Shown in pieces: positions 1-8,521 of a stretch of 12,673 bases of DNA. The position numbers and the translations under genes were made by a program. This DNA comes from Phoronis ovalis. Lineage: Eukaryota; Phoronida; Phoronidae. The stretch lies in NCBI GenBank assembly GCA_028565635.1, contig JAOXYB010043204.1, forward strand, positions 1 through 12,673, written 5' to 3'. The first letter of the stretch is position 1. Every line of letters begins with the position of its first letter. Under the pieces are notes generated by a model. It was given only the letters and a program-made list of their open reading frames with translations. It had not been told where the DNA came from and ran no database searches.

Positions 1-72
1 TATAGAATATTTATAGGATTTATAGGATATATATAGGATTTTTTGTATAGAAGCTTATTATTATTATTATTT
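1..72. repeat. AT-rich short tandem repeat and TTA microsatellite
   Basis: The first 40 bases contain four copies of a TATAG(G/A)AT-like motif, starting at 1, 12, 21 and 32, so the spacing is 9-11 bases. After a short gap, positions 57-72 are a run of TTA triplets. This is simple-sequence DNA with no coding potential. The tandem may continue to the left of the window. Confidence 0.6.
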
Positions 73-2222
73 TCTTAATACATGCTAGACCTATTGTCCA
101 TGTTTACATTAAGACCTAGCGCACACAAAAAACAGGTCAAATAACTAATAACCACGAGCGACTGATATAAGTTATAAAAAATACTTACAAAAATACTTTT
201 TGGGTAAAAATAATGACAGCTTGACGGAGAAATAGTAATTAAACCTCTTTTTTTCCTTCAACTTCCTCATTTTCATTCTCATCGCCACATCTTTTGAATA
301 ATTAAGATTTCTGATTTGTTTCCGCTTGACTGACTTTATTTTCCCTATGATGATGCTTGACCAACAACCTAAAGTCAAAGTTTTTATTAAATTCAAACAT
401 TCATAAACAAGGGTACGGTTTCACTAGAATTGCTCATATTGGCTTATATATGCGTTACCTGACCTCTAAATCACTTTTCAACATCAGTTTGAACTTTTCA
501 GCAAATTACAGAAATTCATTCCGTTGGGACATCTTGACTTTTCTGTTTTCTGAAAATTGTACGTCATTTTGAGAGTTTGAACTTTGACATCTAGATGGCC
601 TTTTGACATCAAGACCAACTCAGGACTGTCTTATGTCAAAGTACGAACCTACTAGGCTAAATACTATGACTTGTAGTATTATTCGTCTATACCATCAATT
701 TAACCTGATCAGATTGTGAAAAGTGTGCTACTGAAAGCTAGCTCGGTATAGTTCAAACTAATGCTGAGACATCCCTCGAAGCAAACTCTGGGCTCAGCTG
801 AAGAATAAATTTATAACAACAGTTCAGCTAATCTTTCTTAACGCTTGATATGGTACCTTCATTTTACACAGACACTGGGTAAAACATATCAGAAAAATTA
901 CATGCAGATCTTGTATACCTTTGAAAAATAATGTGAAGTTTCAGTGATTTAAGATTGCCAGTGCAAATTTGAACTTAACCAGTGTAGGTCCAGTGAGTCA
1001 CGATGTCTAGCACAAATTGTCCTAACAGCAACGGCTGCATTTTCTCCTACCCTCGCATAATTATTTATACCTCATTGTCTTTAATATTGACCATATTATT
1101 GTCAAAATTAAATCTTATTTAGCCTTACTTATTTATTTTCAATTGTCTGTCATTAACCGTTGTAAATGAAATATTGTTGCACTTGGCCACCCAACAAAAT
1201 CAATTATATGTTTCTAAGCAGGAAGGGTGATCTTCAGCAAAACCACAACGACTGCTCTTTACCTATCTCCATTTTGAATTTTCCAAAATAGTTCAAGTAC
1301 AGTGGAACCTGGTGTCAATTTCTGAAATCATCTCTCACGGAGTTTAAACTTTATGTTGCTTCTTCAACTACATGTAGCTAAACATGTTTTTCATATATTC
1401 TTGATAAAATACGTTCAAGGATTAGACTTTTTTTACCATTGATGATACAGAGACAAAATCTGGTGGAGGAATGCAGGATTTTTGAGAGATGTTCCTTTTA
1501 GCTGGAGTACAATTTGCAATAAAACTGATAAGAAATTGTAAAGAATAGTTATGCTTCAGATTTTACATAGAAGGTAAAGTAAAACTATGTTCAAATCAGT
1601 TCTCTTGATTAAAATAAGTTGTATGATCAAAATTATGCAGTGATATGGTGTTATTTATTTACTAAAAAAGATCAAATTAGAGCAAAATCCAGTGTGTACT
1701 ATAAAAGTGATGAACGATTACAAAAAGATATTATAATTCCACACACTGTTTTAATGGTAATGTTACAAGAAAGTAAGATGAAGCATATGCAATTCACCCT
1801 TTTCTCAAAAAACAAGCAACTGCTGAAAGATGAGTGATCGAATATGCCCAAATGTTAGCATCCCCAAAAGAGTTTTGTGGGGTGTTTATCTACACAAAAA
1901 TGCAGTGTTAAAATGTTTGCTTTTAATTAAGATGCATTTATTAACTTTATCTCATTCGTGAAAACTGCCAAGTAACATTATTCAATACCTTCGTTATGTT
2001 TAGATACAATGCTATCAATTAGTTCTTATTTCAGCCTCTAAAATATGTTTTCCTGTGCAAAAATTAATAATTATCTCCCCTGGATCAGTAAAGTAATTCT
2101 GATCAATTTTTTTTAAATTATTGCTTGCAATGTTGGGTCAAATACTAACATTAAACAAGAAATAAAGAAAATCGATGGAGCAACCTGGATTTTTGCAATA
2201 ACAGGTTATTATAAATAAGTAT
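73..2222. other. Gene-poor flanking DNA, no gene supported
   Basis: This stretch is AT-rich with stops in all frames. The only open frames are short (about 60-75 codons) and none shows a family signature. The longest forward one (1619-1837) has plausible composition but no recognisable motif, no good splice context and no neighbouring exon that I can link to it. It contains the bivalve-like TACATGTA motif at 1369-1376. I see no RNA gene, transposase fragment or clear repeat here. Confidence 0.55.
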
Positions 2223-2299
2223 AACAATCGATGAATTCCCTCTTCTCATTACAAAACAAATGTCCTCCACCTCCCCCAGCTGTATTTGCTCTAAACAAC
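2223..2299 (+). repeat. Diverged direct repeat, copy A
   Basis: This segment pairs with 2577-2644. Both start with AA(C/T)AATCGAT, share CCCTCTTCTCATT(A/G)CAAAA, and end with TATTTGCTCTAA followed by CA-rich bases. Copy A has a few extra C-rich bases before the last block. Copies are about 355 bp apart in the same orientation, just upstream of the putative promoter of the NTase-TPR gene. They could be an old dispersed repeat or duplicated upstream DNA; no function is implied by the sequence. Confidence 0.55.
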
Positions 2300-2576
2300 A
2301 TTCGATCTTGAATTTAGAATTATTCTAAAAAATTAACACGACTTTTTATAAATACCCATAATAAACATGAAAACAAATATAAAATAAATCTCAACGCCTA
2401 AAATTTCGATCAACTACAGACCATAAAATAATAATACATAATCTTCACAAATGCTCAACGAAATAGTTTGGAGAATTTTTGTTGGGAAACATTTATAGGT
2501 TTTCGACGTTCTTGCTCAACGGTATTTTTATTTGCTATAACTTTTAACAAAACATATAACTGCTATTGCGATGTAC

Positions 2577-2644
2577 AATAATCGATAAACACCCTCTTCT
2601 CATTGCAAAAAGAAATCGCCATCTAGTTATTTGCTCTAACCACA
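2577..2644 (+). repeat. Diverged direct repeat, copy B
   Basis: Second copy of the repeat at 2223-2299, sharing AATCGAT, CCCTCTTCTCATTGCAAAA and TATTTGCTCTAA in the same order and orientation. It ends roughly 90 bp before the TATA-like box at 2735, so it would lie in the proximal upstream region if that promoter is real. Confidence 0.55.
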
Positions 2645-2734
2645 CAGCTATAATTCCCAACCTTCTCGTAGTCGGAATAATTGTTTACTGAAATTTAACG
2701 AGTATTTATTTTATGTACATAGTCAATTATATAC

Positions 2735-2742
2735 TATAAATA
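2735..2742 (+). promoter_or_regulatory. TATA-like box of the NTase-TPR gene
   Basis: The octamer TATAAATA, followed by AAA, matches the animal TATA consensus. A start site about 30 bp downstream would fall near 2765. That would give a first exon of about 200 nt ending at the strong donor at 2965/2966. The call rests on this spacing and on the donor. TATA-like strings are common in DNA this AT-rich, so it is tentative. Confidence 0.3.
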
Positions 2743-2764
2743 AAATTTTAACCAGGATGAACTA

Positions 2765-2965
2765 TTACTTACGGTGGGTAGAAGGAATTTCAGTTTAACG
2801 GATACAACAAGACTGTCAGGATCACATGATATTCAATATCCAATCACTGACGGAGAAGGCGGGTGAGCATTTGACTACAGTCCAGACTCTGAACCTACAA
2901 CATAGGGCTGATGACAGGTGAAAAGTTGATCAATTAACAATTAAACACGTACAGATAACTTACAG
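2765..2965 (+). other. Putative non-coding first exon (5' UTR)
   Basis: This segment is less AT-rich than its surroundings and has short frames with early stops, so it would be untranslated. Its right edge is a near-ideal 5' splice site: CAG at 2963-2965 followed by GTAAGA. Its left edge is only inferred from the TATA-like box 30 bp upstream. Weaker donor-like strings (GGGTGAGC near 2860 and CAGGTGAAA near 2917) offer alternative ends. The exon is proposed to splice to the acceptor at 4881-4882, joining it to the exon that carries the large ORF. RNA evidence is needed to settle it. Confidence 0.35.
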
Positions 2966-4882
2966 GTAAGATTATATATGAAATTAAACTACATGTTTAC
3001 TTGGTGTATATTGGAATCGCATACAGCATTGTATTTGGAAACCTTTAGTAGCGTGTTGCACCTTTTTATCACATCGGAAACAAATCAGTTTGTTAGTTTT
3101 ACATTATCGTGTTAGTTGGCCAGTTGGTACGCGGATTTGTATGTTAAACTCAATTTTAAAATGAGTATAATGTGTACACTATTTTTGTATTAAGACATGT
3201 TATTTAGTATCAAACATGCCGCCATTAAAACGCATCCATGCCTCTTGTTTTTGTGTCATAAATATGCTTTATGCAAAGCCGTTTCACTATTGGCAATCGT
3301 TATACCAAGAGAGACATATAAAGTGCCTTTCATTAGACATTACTCATAGTAATTAGAATACGCCTCAAGCAGTATAAAATGCCTGCTCAAGCTATATTAA
3401 TGGATTACCTGCAATGAAGGAAGTAGACTATATTGATTTTTGCCAGCAGCGATTAATATTATTAATAAGTTATTTTTTGTAATGTTTCTTGTCTTCCATC
3501 TCTAGTATTATAATGTCTCAGTTTAATTTCGTAATATTACGACAATATCCAGATACAAATGTGTGAATTACTGGTTAAACATCACATGTATGAACACTCT
3601 GATGAGCTAGTTAACGGCATGGAGACAAACCAAGTCACTAACTGTTGCTTGAAGACAAACTAAAGTTATTTATGTACATTTTGTTTATATGATTCATTAA
3701 ATTGAAGTGTTCTACATCAAATAAAATATTATATTTAAATACTTAAGCATAGCGTGTGGAAATCCCTGTCGGAGGTCAATTGTGCTCAATACTCAGCTTT
3801 TTATCTTATCACAATGCTAAACTGTACATTTGTGCAACTCGGTGCTTCTGTCAAAAAGTGCACTATTCGCACTACTTGTTGTCTTATATTTCCGGATAAT
3901 TATAGTTTGCGTTTTCAAAAATACGAGTTTTAAACTAAAATACCATCCTACTGATTATATTATGATCATGTGTTAGATAACCACATTATTTTTATGATCC
4001 TTATAACAACCGATTTAGAATACTGTACCCTATACACACAGGGGTATTAAGAATTTCCCATAAGTATCGGGCAGGATTTCAACAGCTGAAACTCTATAGC
4101 TACGGAATATTGTCCTGGGTTACAAGTATTATCCTATTCCCAAAGAAAAGAAACGCACTTTAAACCCACCCTAAATATAATATTTGAAAAGCATGTACCT
4201 GACCCTAAACCGAGACGGTACCTTTAACCCATGTAGAATTACCTTAATAATCATATAGCTATAGGCGTAGTGTAGGACAATATCCCATAGCTAGGTAGGT
4301 TTCAGGTGTTGAAATCCTCCCCATGCAGAGGATATTCTGGGTACTTAAAACTCCTATATGTACGGGGTATAGTCATCTGAATCGGGTGTTGTTATTGTCT
4401 GGAAGTAGGTCTTATTTTCCTATGCTCATCACTTTCTTGCTTACTCCTTTCTGCCGCCGTTTTTGGTTCGTTTTGCTTGAAAGCGTTTTTCTAATGTGAA
4501 ATTTACCAAATTTAGTAGGCAAAATATATGTTGTGTGTTCGTTATTTCGTATGTTTGTGTAGTGCAGTAACAAAGATTCTGTTGGTCATGGTAACACGAA
4601 CAATTAATATGGAATAGGATACGTTATAATCTTTATTGCTCCCTGGATAATATATTTTGATGCATTTGTTCATTTTAAACGTTTGTACATAAGATAATGA
4701 AAATAGAAATAAAAAATGGTAGTGCATTGCTTATTTCCTTGAAGGGCATGATGTTAAGATGACATGAAGCTGCAAGTTTGCATTTCATCAATTCTGATGA
4801 ACAATTTACACAGGGCAATGGTAGCTTGACCCAGAAAGTTACAGTATGCGTAAATTAATGCACTGTGCATTCATATTCTTAG
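2966..4882 (+). other. Putative 5' UTR intron (1.9 kb) of the NTase-TPR gene
   Basis: The donor is GTAAGA at 2966. The acceptor is a pyrimidine-rich TTCATATTCTTAG ending at 4882, followed by G. A yUnAy-type branch candidate (TTAAT) lies about 25 nt before the AG. The stretch has stops in all frames and no convincing gene. The short reverse ORF at 4542-4727 shows no family features. The interval contains a foldback element (4003-4396). The intron call depends on splice consensus alone; an unspliced transcript starting closer to the ORF cannot be excluded. Confidence 0.35.
4003..4396. mobile_element. MITE-like foldback element in the putative intron
   Basis: Two long imperfect inverted arms, about 4003-4117 and 4274-4396, flank a ~156-bp centre. 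The reverse complement of the right arm shares, in order, ATAACAAC, ACCCGATT (left copy ACCGATT), TACCC, AGGATTTCAACA, CTGAAAC, TAGCTA and GGATATTGTCCT (left GAATATTGTCCT) with the left arm. There is no transposase ORF, so it would be a non-autonomous element or an old foldback sequence. No target-site duplication could be fixed by eye. In a transcript it would form a long imperfect hairpin. Confidence 0.65.
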
Positions 4883-4896
4883 GACTTAAGTTTAAA

Positions 4897-4923
4897 ATGC
4901 TTGTTATTCTAAAAAACGGATGA
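4897..4923 (+). CDS. Eight-codon upstream ORF overlapping the first in-frame ATG
   Basis: The first ATG after the proposed acceptor opens an 8-codon frame (MLVILKNG, then TGA). Its stop overlaps the first in-frame ATG of the large ORF in an ATGA arrangement at 4920-4923. If exon 2 begins at 4883, scanning ribosomes meet this short frame first, so it could lower translation or favour re-initiation at the strong-context ATG at 4989. No conservation can be judged here, and it may be incidental. Confidence 0.25.
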   Translation: MLVILKNG

Positions 4924-4988
4924 TCAATACTTTAAAAAGTCATAATACTCACATGTTTAAAATGTTCAGAACTTGGTTACTGGTCACC

Positions 4989-7913
4989 ATGGCAACTAAA
5001 GAAATTGGAGATGCTAATTTGCAAGATGCCAGCAAAGCCTGTTTCCAAAACGAGCAGACAGTGTCACCAAAAACTAAAATACGGAAGAACTTAGAATCTC
5101 AGGAACTTAGTTTAGCTTCTTTGCTGCGTGAAAATGACAAAGATTTAGAGAGAGATTCCGATGTTATGCAGCTTATGGGGGCTGTATATCACCTAAAAGG
5201 GCTGATAACAAAAGATCCAACTGACTTTGTGAAAGCTTCAGCATTATTTAACTCATCAATGATTAGGACAAAGGACAAAACAAAAAAAGAAACATTACAA
5301 AATCTAATCTTAAGAAATGAAAACATGTTTTTTCAAAAAGTAGTGAACATTAAAAGCACGACCTTGCCTGTACTATGCAGAACTCCAATGCAGGAGAAAT
5401 TAGATACTATAAGAGTAGATATAGAAAAGAGGTTAGCAAAAGTATGGCGTCACACAAAAGTAAATTTTAGCATTCGGGCAGCTAAAGAGTTAAGAATTGA
5501 AAAAGAGAAAAGTTTAGTGAAAAGTGTTAAGTCGTTGTCGCGGTACACTAGCATCAGGATGAAACTGTTTTTCAAAGATACATTAACTGAATGCTATAAC
5601 ATTTTGGGACCGGCTCCACAGAAGTTTGCTGTTGTTGGTCTCGGATCTTTGGCGAGAGAAGAGATGACGCCATATTCTGATTTAGAATTCATTATTCTAA
5701 TTGAAGATGACGACAGAGGCAAACAATATTTTAGAAACTTGACGCACTTGTTTCAGTTGTTTGTGATAAACCTTGGGGAGACACCTTTACCTGCTCTTGG
5801 TATCAAAAGTTTAAATGATTTTAATAAACAGAATGGAGATTGGTTTTATGATTCTATTTCCATCAATGGAATTTGCTTCGATGGTGCAATGCCGTGGGCT
5901 GGCAAAACCCCAACAGGTCCAATTGAACTTATAAAAACACCAGAAAATATGATAAAGCGTGTTCAATATGAATATGCTTTGAAAGAAGGATACCATCTAG
6001 CGGAGATATTTCGAACTATTACGCTAATCGATGGATGTTCCGAACTAATCGACACATTTTCAAAACTTTGCTCCAGCATGGGAAACGATGTCGACATTAA
6101 ACATTACGGACTGAAAAGACTCAGAGAAGATGCCAAACAGTTTGGTAAAAACTCTTTATTGGATAAGTTAATAAAAGTTGATGGAAGATTCTGTAGTAGT
6201 CTGTCAGACATTGCTGTTTTAAAACATGTGAAGAAAGAGATATACCGCTTACCTTCAATAATAACGAACAATTTAAAGTTGATACACAATTTGAGAAAAA
6301 ATTCACCCTGGGATTTACTGGATGAAATGAAAGGACATTTATTTTCTGATGAAGATTCACGAAGTTTACAAGTTGCTATTTCCATTGCCGTTTTATTTCG
6401 TCTAAAGACATACGTGAATAACAAGGGACAAAAAGAAACGTTGAGCTTTTTAAAACAGTCACATACATTTATCTCCCTGGAACAAAATGTAATAAAGGCA
6501 TACTTTTGCGACAATGAACAACTTATATTTCGATTTTATTTTACTGTTGTTCCTTTAGTTAGTATATTGATATCGACCGATTGGGCAACACACAATATTG
6601 ATTACTTGTCTCGATTATTAAAGAACTTGTATGATGACAATTACATTCTTCGAGGACATCTGCACACATTATTCCTTTCTCGTAGAGATGCGGTAAAATG
6701 CTATAGAACAGCTCTTAACTCTGAAAGCAGTCTGTACCCGTTACAGAAGGGTTTTTTACAGGATAGCATAAGCCATGCATATTATGAACTTGGCGAATAT
6801 GATAATGCGTTACACTGGAGCAAACTGTCGTTACAGCTATGGAGCGTCATACCAGGTGCTGCTATATGTGTGGAATGTACTTTGAGTGACATAGGAATGA
6901 TACAGTATCAGAAAGGAGAACTTGATGATGCACTTGTATTTTTTAATAGATCTCTGCATCTTGCAAGAAGTACAGATGAGAAAAGTAAGTATGGTCAGAG
7001 AAATATTGCTATTACGCTGGGACAAATCGGTGCAGTTCATCACAGTTTAGGAAATGATGATGAAGCACTTTCATATCTTTTCCAGTCCCTGGAAATTGAA
7101 AAGGAAGTCTATGGTAGTGAATCACATACAAGTATAGCTACCTCCTTAAATGATATTGGTGCAGTGTATCAGAGTATAGGGGACACTCATACCGCACTGT
7201 TATATCAACAGGAGGCGTTGCAGATGAGAAAAAGAATGTTTGGTGCAAGTGACCATCCTAATGTAATCAAATCGTTAAATAATATGGGCATACTGTATAA
7301 AGAACTTAATGATTACGATAATTCATTATCATATCACCAGGAGGCACTGCAAATGGGAAAACGAATTTATGGCAAAAGTGACCATCCTCTTGTCGCCACG
7401 TTGTTACATAATATTGGATCACTGTATCAAGTACTTAATGATTACGATAATTCATTATCATATCACCAGGAGGCACTGCAAATGGAAAAACGAATTTATG
7501 GTACAAGTGACCATCCTAATGTATCCAAGACGTTAACTAATATTGCATCACTGTATCAAAAACTCCATGACTACGATAAATCTTTAGCATATCACCAGGA
7601 GGCACTGCGGATGAAAAAACGAATTCATGGTACAAGTGACCATACTAATGTAGCCACGTCGTTACAAACTATTGCATTACTGTATCAAGAACGTCATGAT
7701 TATGTTAATTCATTATCATATCACGTGGAGGCACTGCAGATGAGAAAACGAATTCATGGTACACGTGACCATCCTGATTTAGCCCTGTTGTTAAATAATA
7801 TTGCTTCATTGTATGAAGAACTCCATGATTACGATAAATCACTAGCATATCGCAAGGAGGCACTGCATATGAGAAAACGAATTAATGATAGTGGCCATCC
7901 TGATGTTAAGTAA
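4989..7913 (+). CDS. GlnD/DUF294-type nucleotidyltransferase with C-terminal kinesin-light-chain-like TPRs
   Basis: One uninterrupted exon of 974 codons. I start it at 4989 because CACCATGG is a near-perfect Kozak context; the in-frame ATG at 4920 (CGGATGA) is weak and would add 23 unremarkable residues. Numbering from M at 4989: residues ~58-94 resemble a divergent TPR hairpin; ~185-322 form a nucleotidyltransferase fold with the pattern GS (219-220), ten residues, then D231-L-E233, preceded by hydrophobic beta-strand residues (AVVGLGS) and followed by IILIED. An ICFDGAMPW stretch (D298) may supply the third carboxylate and recalls the conserved Gly-Met-Ala region of DUF294 proteins. Residues ~322-580 are helical. 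Nine TPRs follow (588-621, 629-662, 673-706, then a 43-residue period from ~716 to 964). GlnD-family enzymes transfer nucleotides to proteins; the substrate here is unknown, and E replaces D at the second acidic site. There is no signal peptide, so it is probably cytosolic. The stop interrupts a tenth TPR. Confidence 0.88.
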   Translation: MATKEIGDANLQDASKACFQNEQTVSPKTKIRKNLESQELSLASLLRENDKDLERDSDVMQLMGAVYHLKGLITKDPTDFVKASALFNSSMIRTKDKTKKETLQNLILRNENMFFQKVVNIKSTTLPVLCRTPMQEKLDTIRVDIEKRLAKVWRHTKVNFSIRAAKELRIEKEKSLVKSVKSLSRYTSIRMKLFFKDTLTECYNILGPAPQKFAVVGLGSLAREEMTPYSDLEFIILIEDDDRGKQYFRNLTHLFQLFVINLGETPLPALGIKSLNDFNKQNGDWFYDSISINGICFDGAMPWAGKTPTGPIELIKTPENMIKRVQYEYALKEGYHLAEIFRTITLIDGCSELIDTFSKLCSSMGNDVDIKHYGLKRLREDAKQFGKNSLLDKLIKVDGRFCSSLSDIAVLKHVKKEIYRLPSIITNNLKLIHNLRKNSPWDLLDEMKGHLFSDEDSRSLQVAISIAVLFRLKTYVNNKGQKETLSFLKQSHTFISLEQNVIKAYFCDNEQLIFRFYFTVVPLVSILISTDWATHNIDYLSRLLKNLYDDNYILRGHLHTLFLSRRDAVKCYRTALNSESSLYPLQKGFLQDSISHAYYELGEYDNALHWSKLSLQLWSVIPGAAICVECTLSDIGMIQYQKGELDDALVFFNRSLHLARSTDEKSKYGQRNIAITLGQIGAVHHSLGNDDEALSYLFQSLEIEKEVYGSESHTSIATSLNDIGAVYQSIGDTHTALLYQQEALQMRKRMFGASDHPNVIKSLNNMGILYKELNDYDNSLSYHQEALQMGKRIYGKSDHPLVATLLHNIGSLYQVLNDYDNSLSYHQEALQMEKRIYGTSDHPNVSKTLTNIASLYQKLHDYDKSLAYHQEALRMKKRIHGTSDHTNVATSLQTIALLYQERHDYVNSLSYHVEALQMRKRIHGTRDHPDLALLLNNIASLYEELHDYDKSLAYRKEALHMRKRINDSGHPDVK
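7122..7913 (+). repeat. 129-bp tandem repeat encoding TPR units
   Basis: The (D/S)H codons that begin each unit fall at 7122, 7251, 7380, 7509, 7638 and 7767, exactly 129 bp apart. The next falls at 7893, one codon short. Each unit encodes a 43-residue KLC-type TPR with HP-N-V, LNN-I-LY, DY-NSLSYHQEAL and KRI-G positions. Units starting at 7251 and 7380 share more than 50 nearly identical bases from ATTACGATAATTC to ACGAATTTATGG. Such DNA-level similarity points to recent duplication or gene conversion, and to instability of repeat number. Confidence 0.9.
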
Positions 7914-8474
7914 TATTGCTCTCATATATTACCAGATTGAGGATTATGATAACGCAATATTCTACCAGCATCAACATGTACAGGAGAACAAACCAGTTTC
8001 TCCTCGCCAACCGCTGAAATTAGCTATGTCCTTGTTATTTTTATCAAAACTGTACAAACTGAAAGGTGACATAGAAAACATGATGAGGTACAAACAGGAA
8101 GCCGGTGATATCATAGAACCAATAGATCCAAAAAAGTACGCTGAAGCATTAGACATATTGGAGATTAGGTGATGATGACGATAAAGTAACAGATGTGACC
8201 AATGTTAATGAAAATCGTAATGACGATATGGATGATGATTCTCCTGCAAAATCGATATTATCGATGACGATTTTAATTATCTCTTTAGGCGTAATGATGG
8301 TGATTCTCCTGAAAAGTAGATAAAAGTTCAAAGATCGAAGAAAAGCTGGCCAACAAGAAAGGTTTATGGATTTTATATTTGATGAATAAACTGAAACAAC
8401 TGATTTGCATTATAATAGTTTGCGGAGCAGGGCTAACTTTCATCATGAAGAACAATATGAAACCTCGGGTTTGA
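7906..8474 (+). pseudogene. Frame-shifted remnant of the C-terminus: two TPRs, acidic linker, hydrophobic tail
   Basis: Directly after the stop at 7911-7913 the protein resumes in the +1 frame (7906-8169): LSNIALIYYQIEDYDNAIFY continues the tenth TPR, and an eleventh follows (AMSLLFLSKLYKLKGDIENM). From about 8168 the sensible frame shifts again, giving an Asp/Asn-rich linker (DDDDKVTDVTN, then RNDDMDDDSPAK). From about 8251 the acidic reading moves to another frame (IDIIDDDFNYLFRRNDGDSPEK, ending at TAG 8317), and from 8313 a last frame gives a Lys-rich stretch and a hydrophobic segment LICIIIVCGAGLTFIM before TGA at 8472-8474. The breaks fall at an 11-nt deletion near 7905, the GG at 8168-8169 and the A runs at 8248-8251 and 8312-8315. 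I read this as the decayed tail of a longer tail-anchored ancestor; assembly errors are the alternative. Confidence 0.7.
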
Positions 8475-8521
8475 TTGGAACTAGTACTATAGCTACCGCA
8501 CAAATGTTAAGTAGAACAAGC

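Noticed and set aside
1619-1837. 72-codon forward ORF
   Set aside because: Composition is plausible but there is no motif, no splice context and no linked exon; such lengths occur by chance.
6104-6514. 136-codon reverse ORF
   Set aside because: Antisense shadow of the NTase-TPR gene, with no signature of its own.
7309-7536. 75-codon ORF in another frame inside the TPR array
   Set aside because: It simply shows the 129-bp repeat in a shadow frame of the real gene.
8385-8390. AATAAA as the poly(A) signal
   Set aside because: It falls within the coding remnant of the tail (Asn-Lys codons); the copy at 8606 is better placed.
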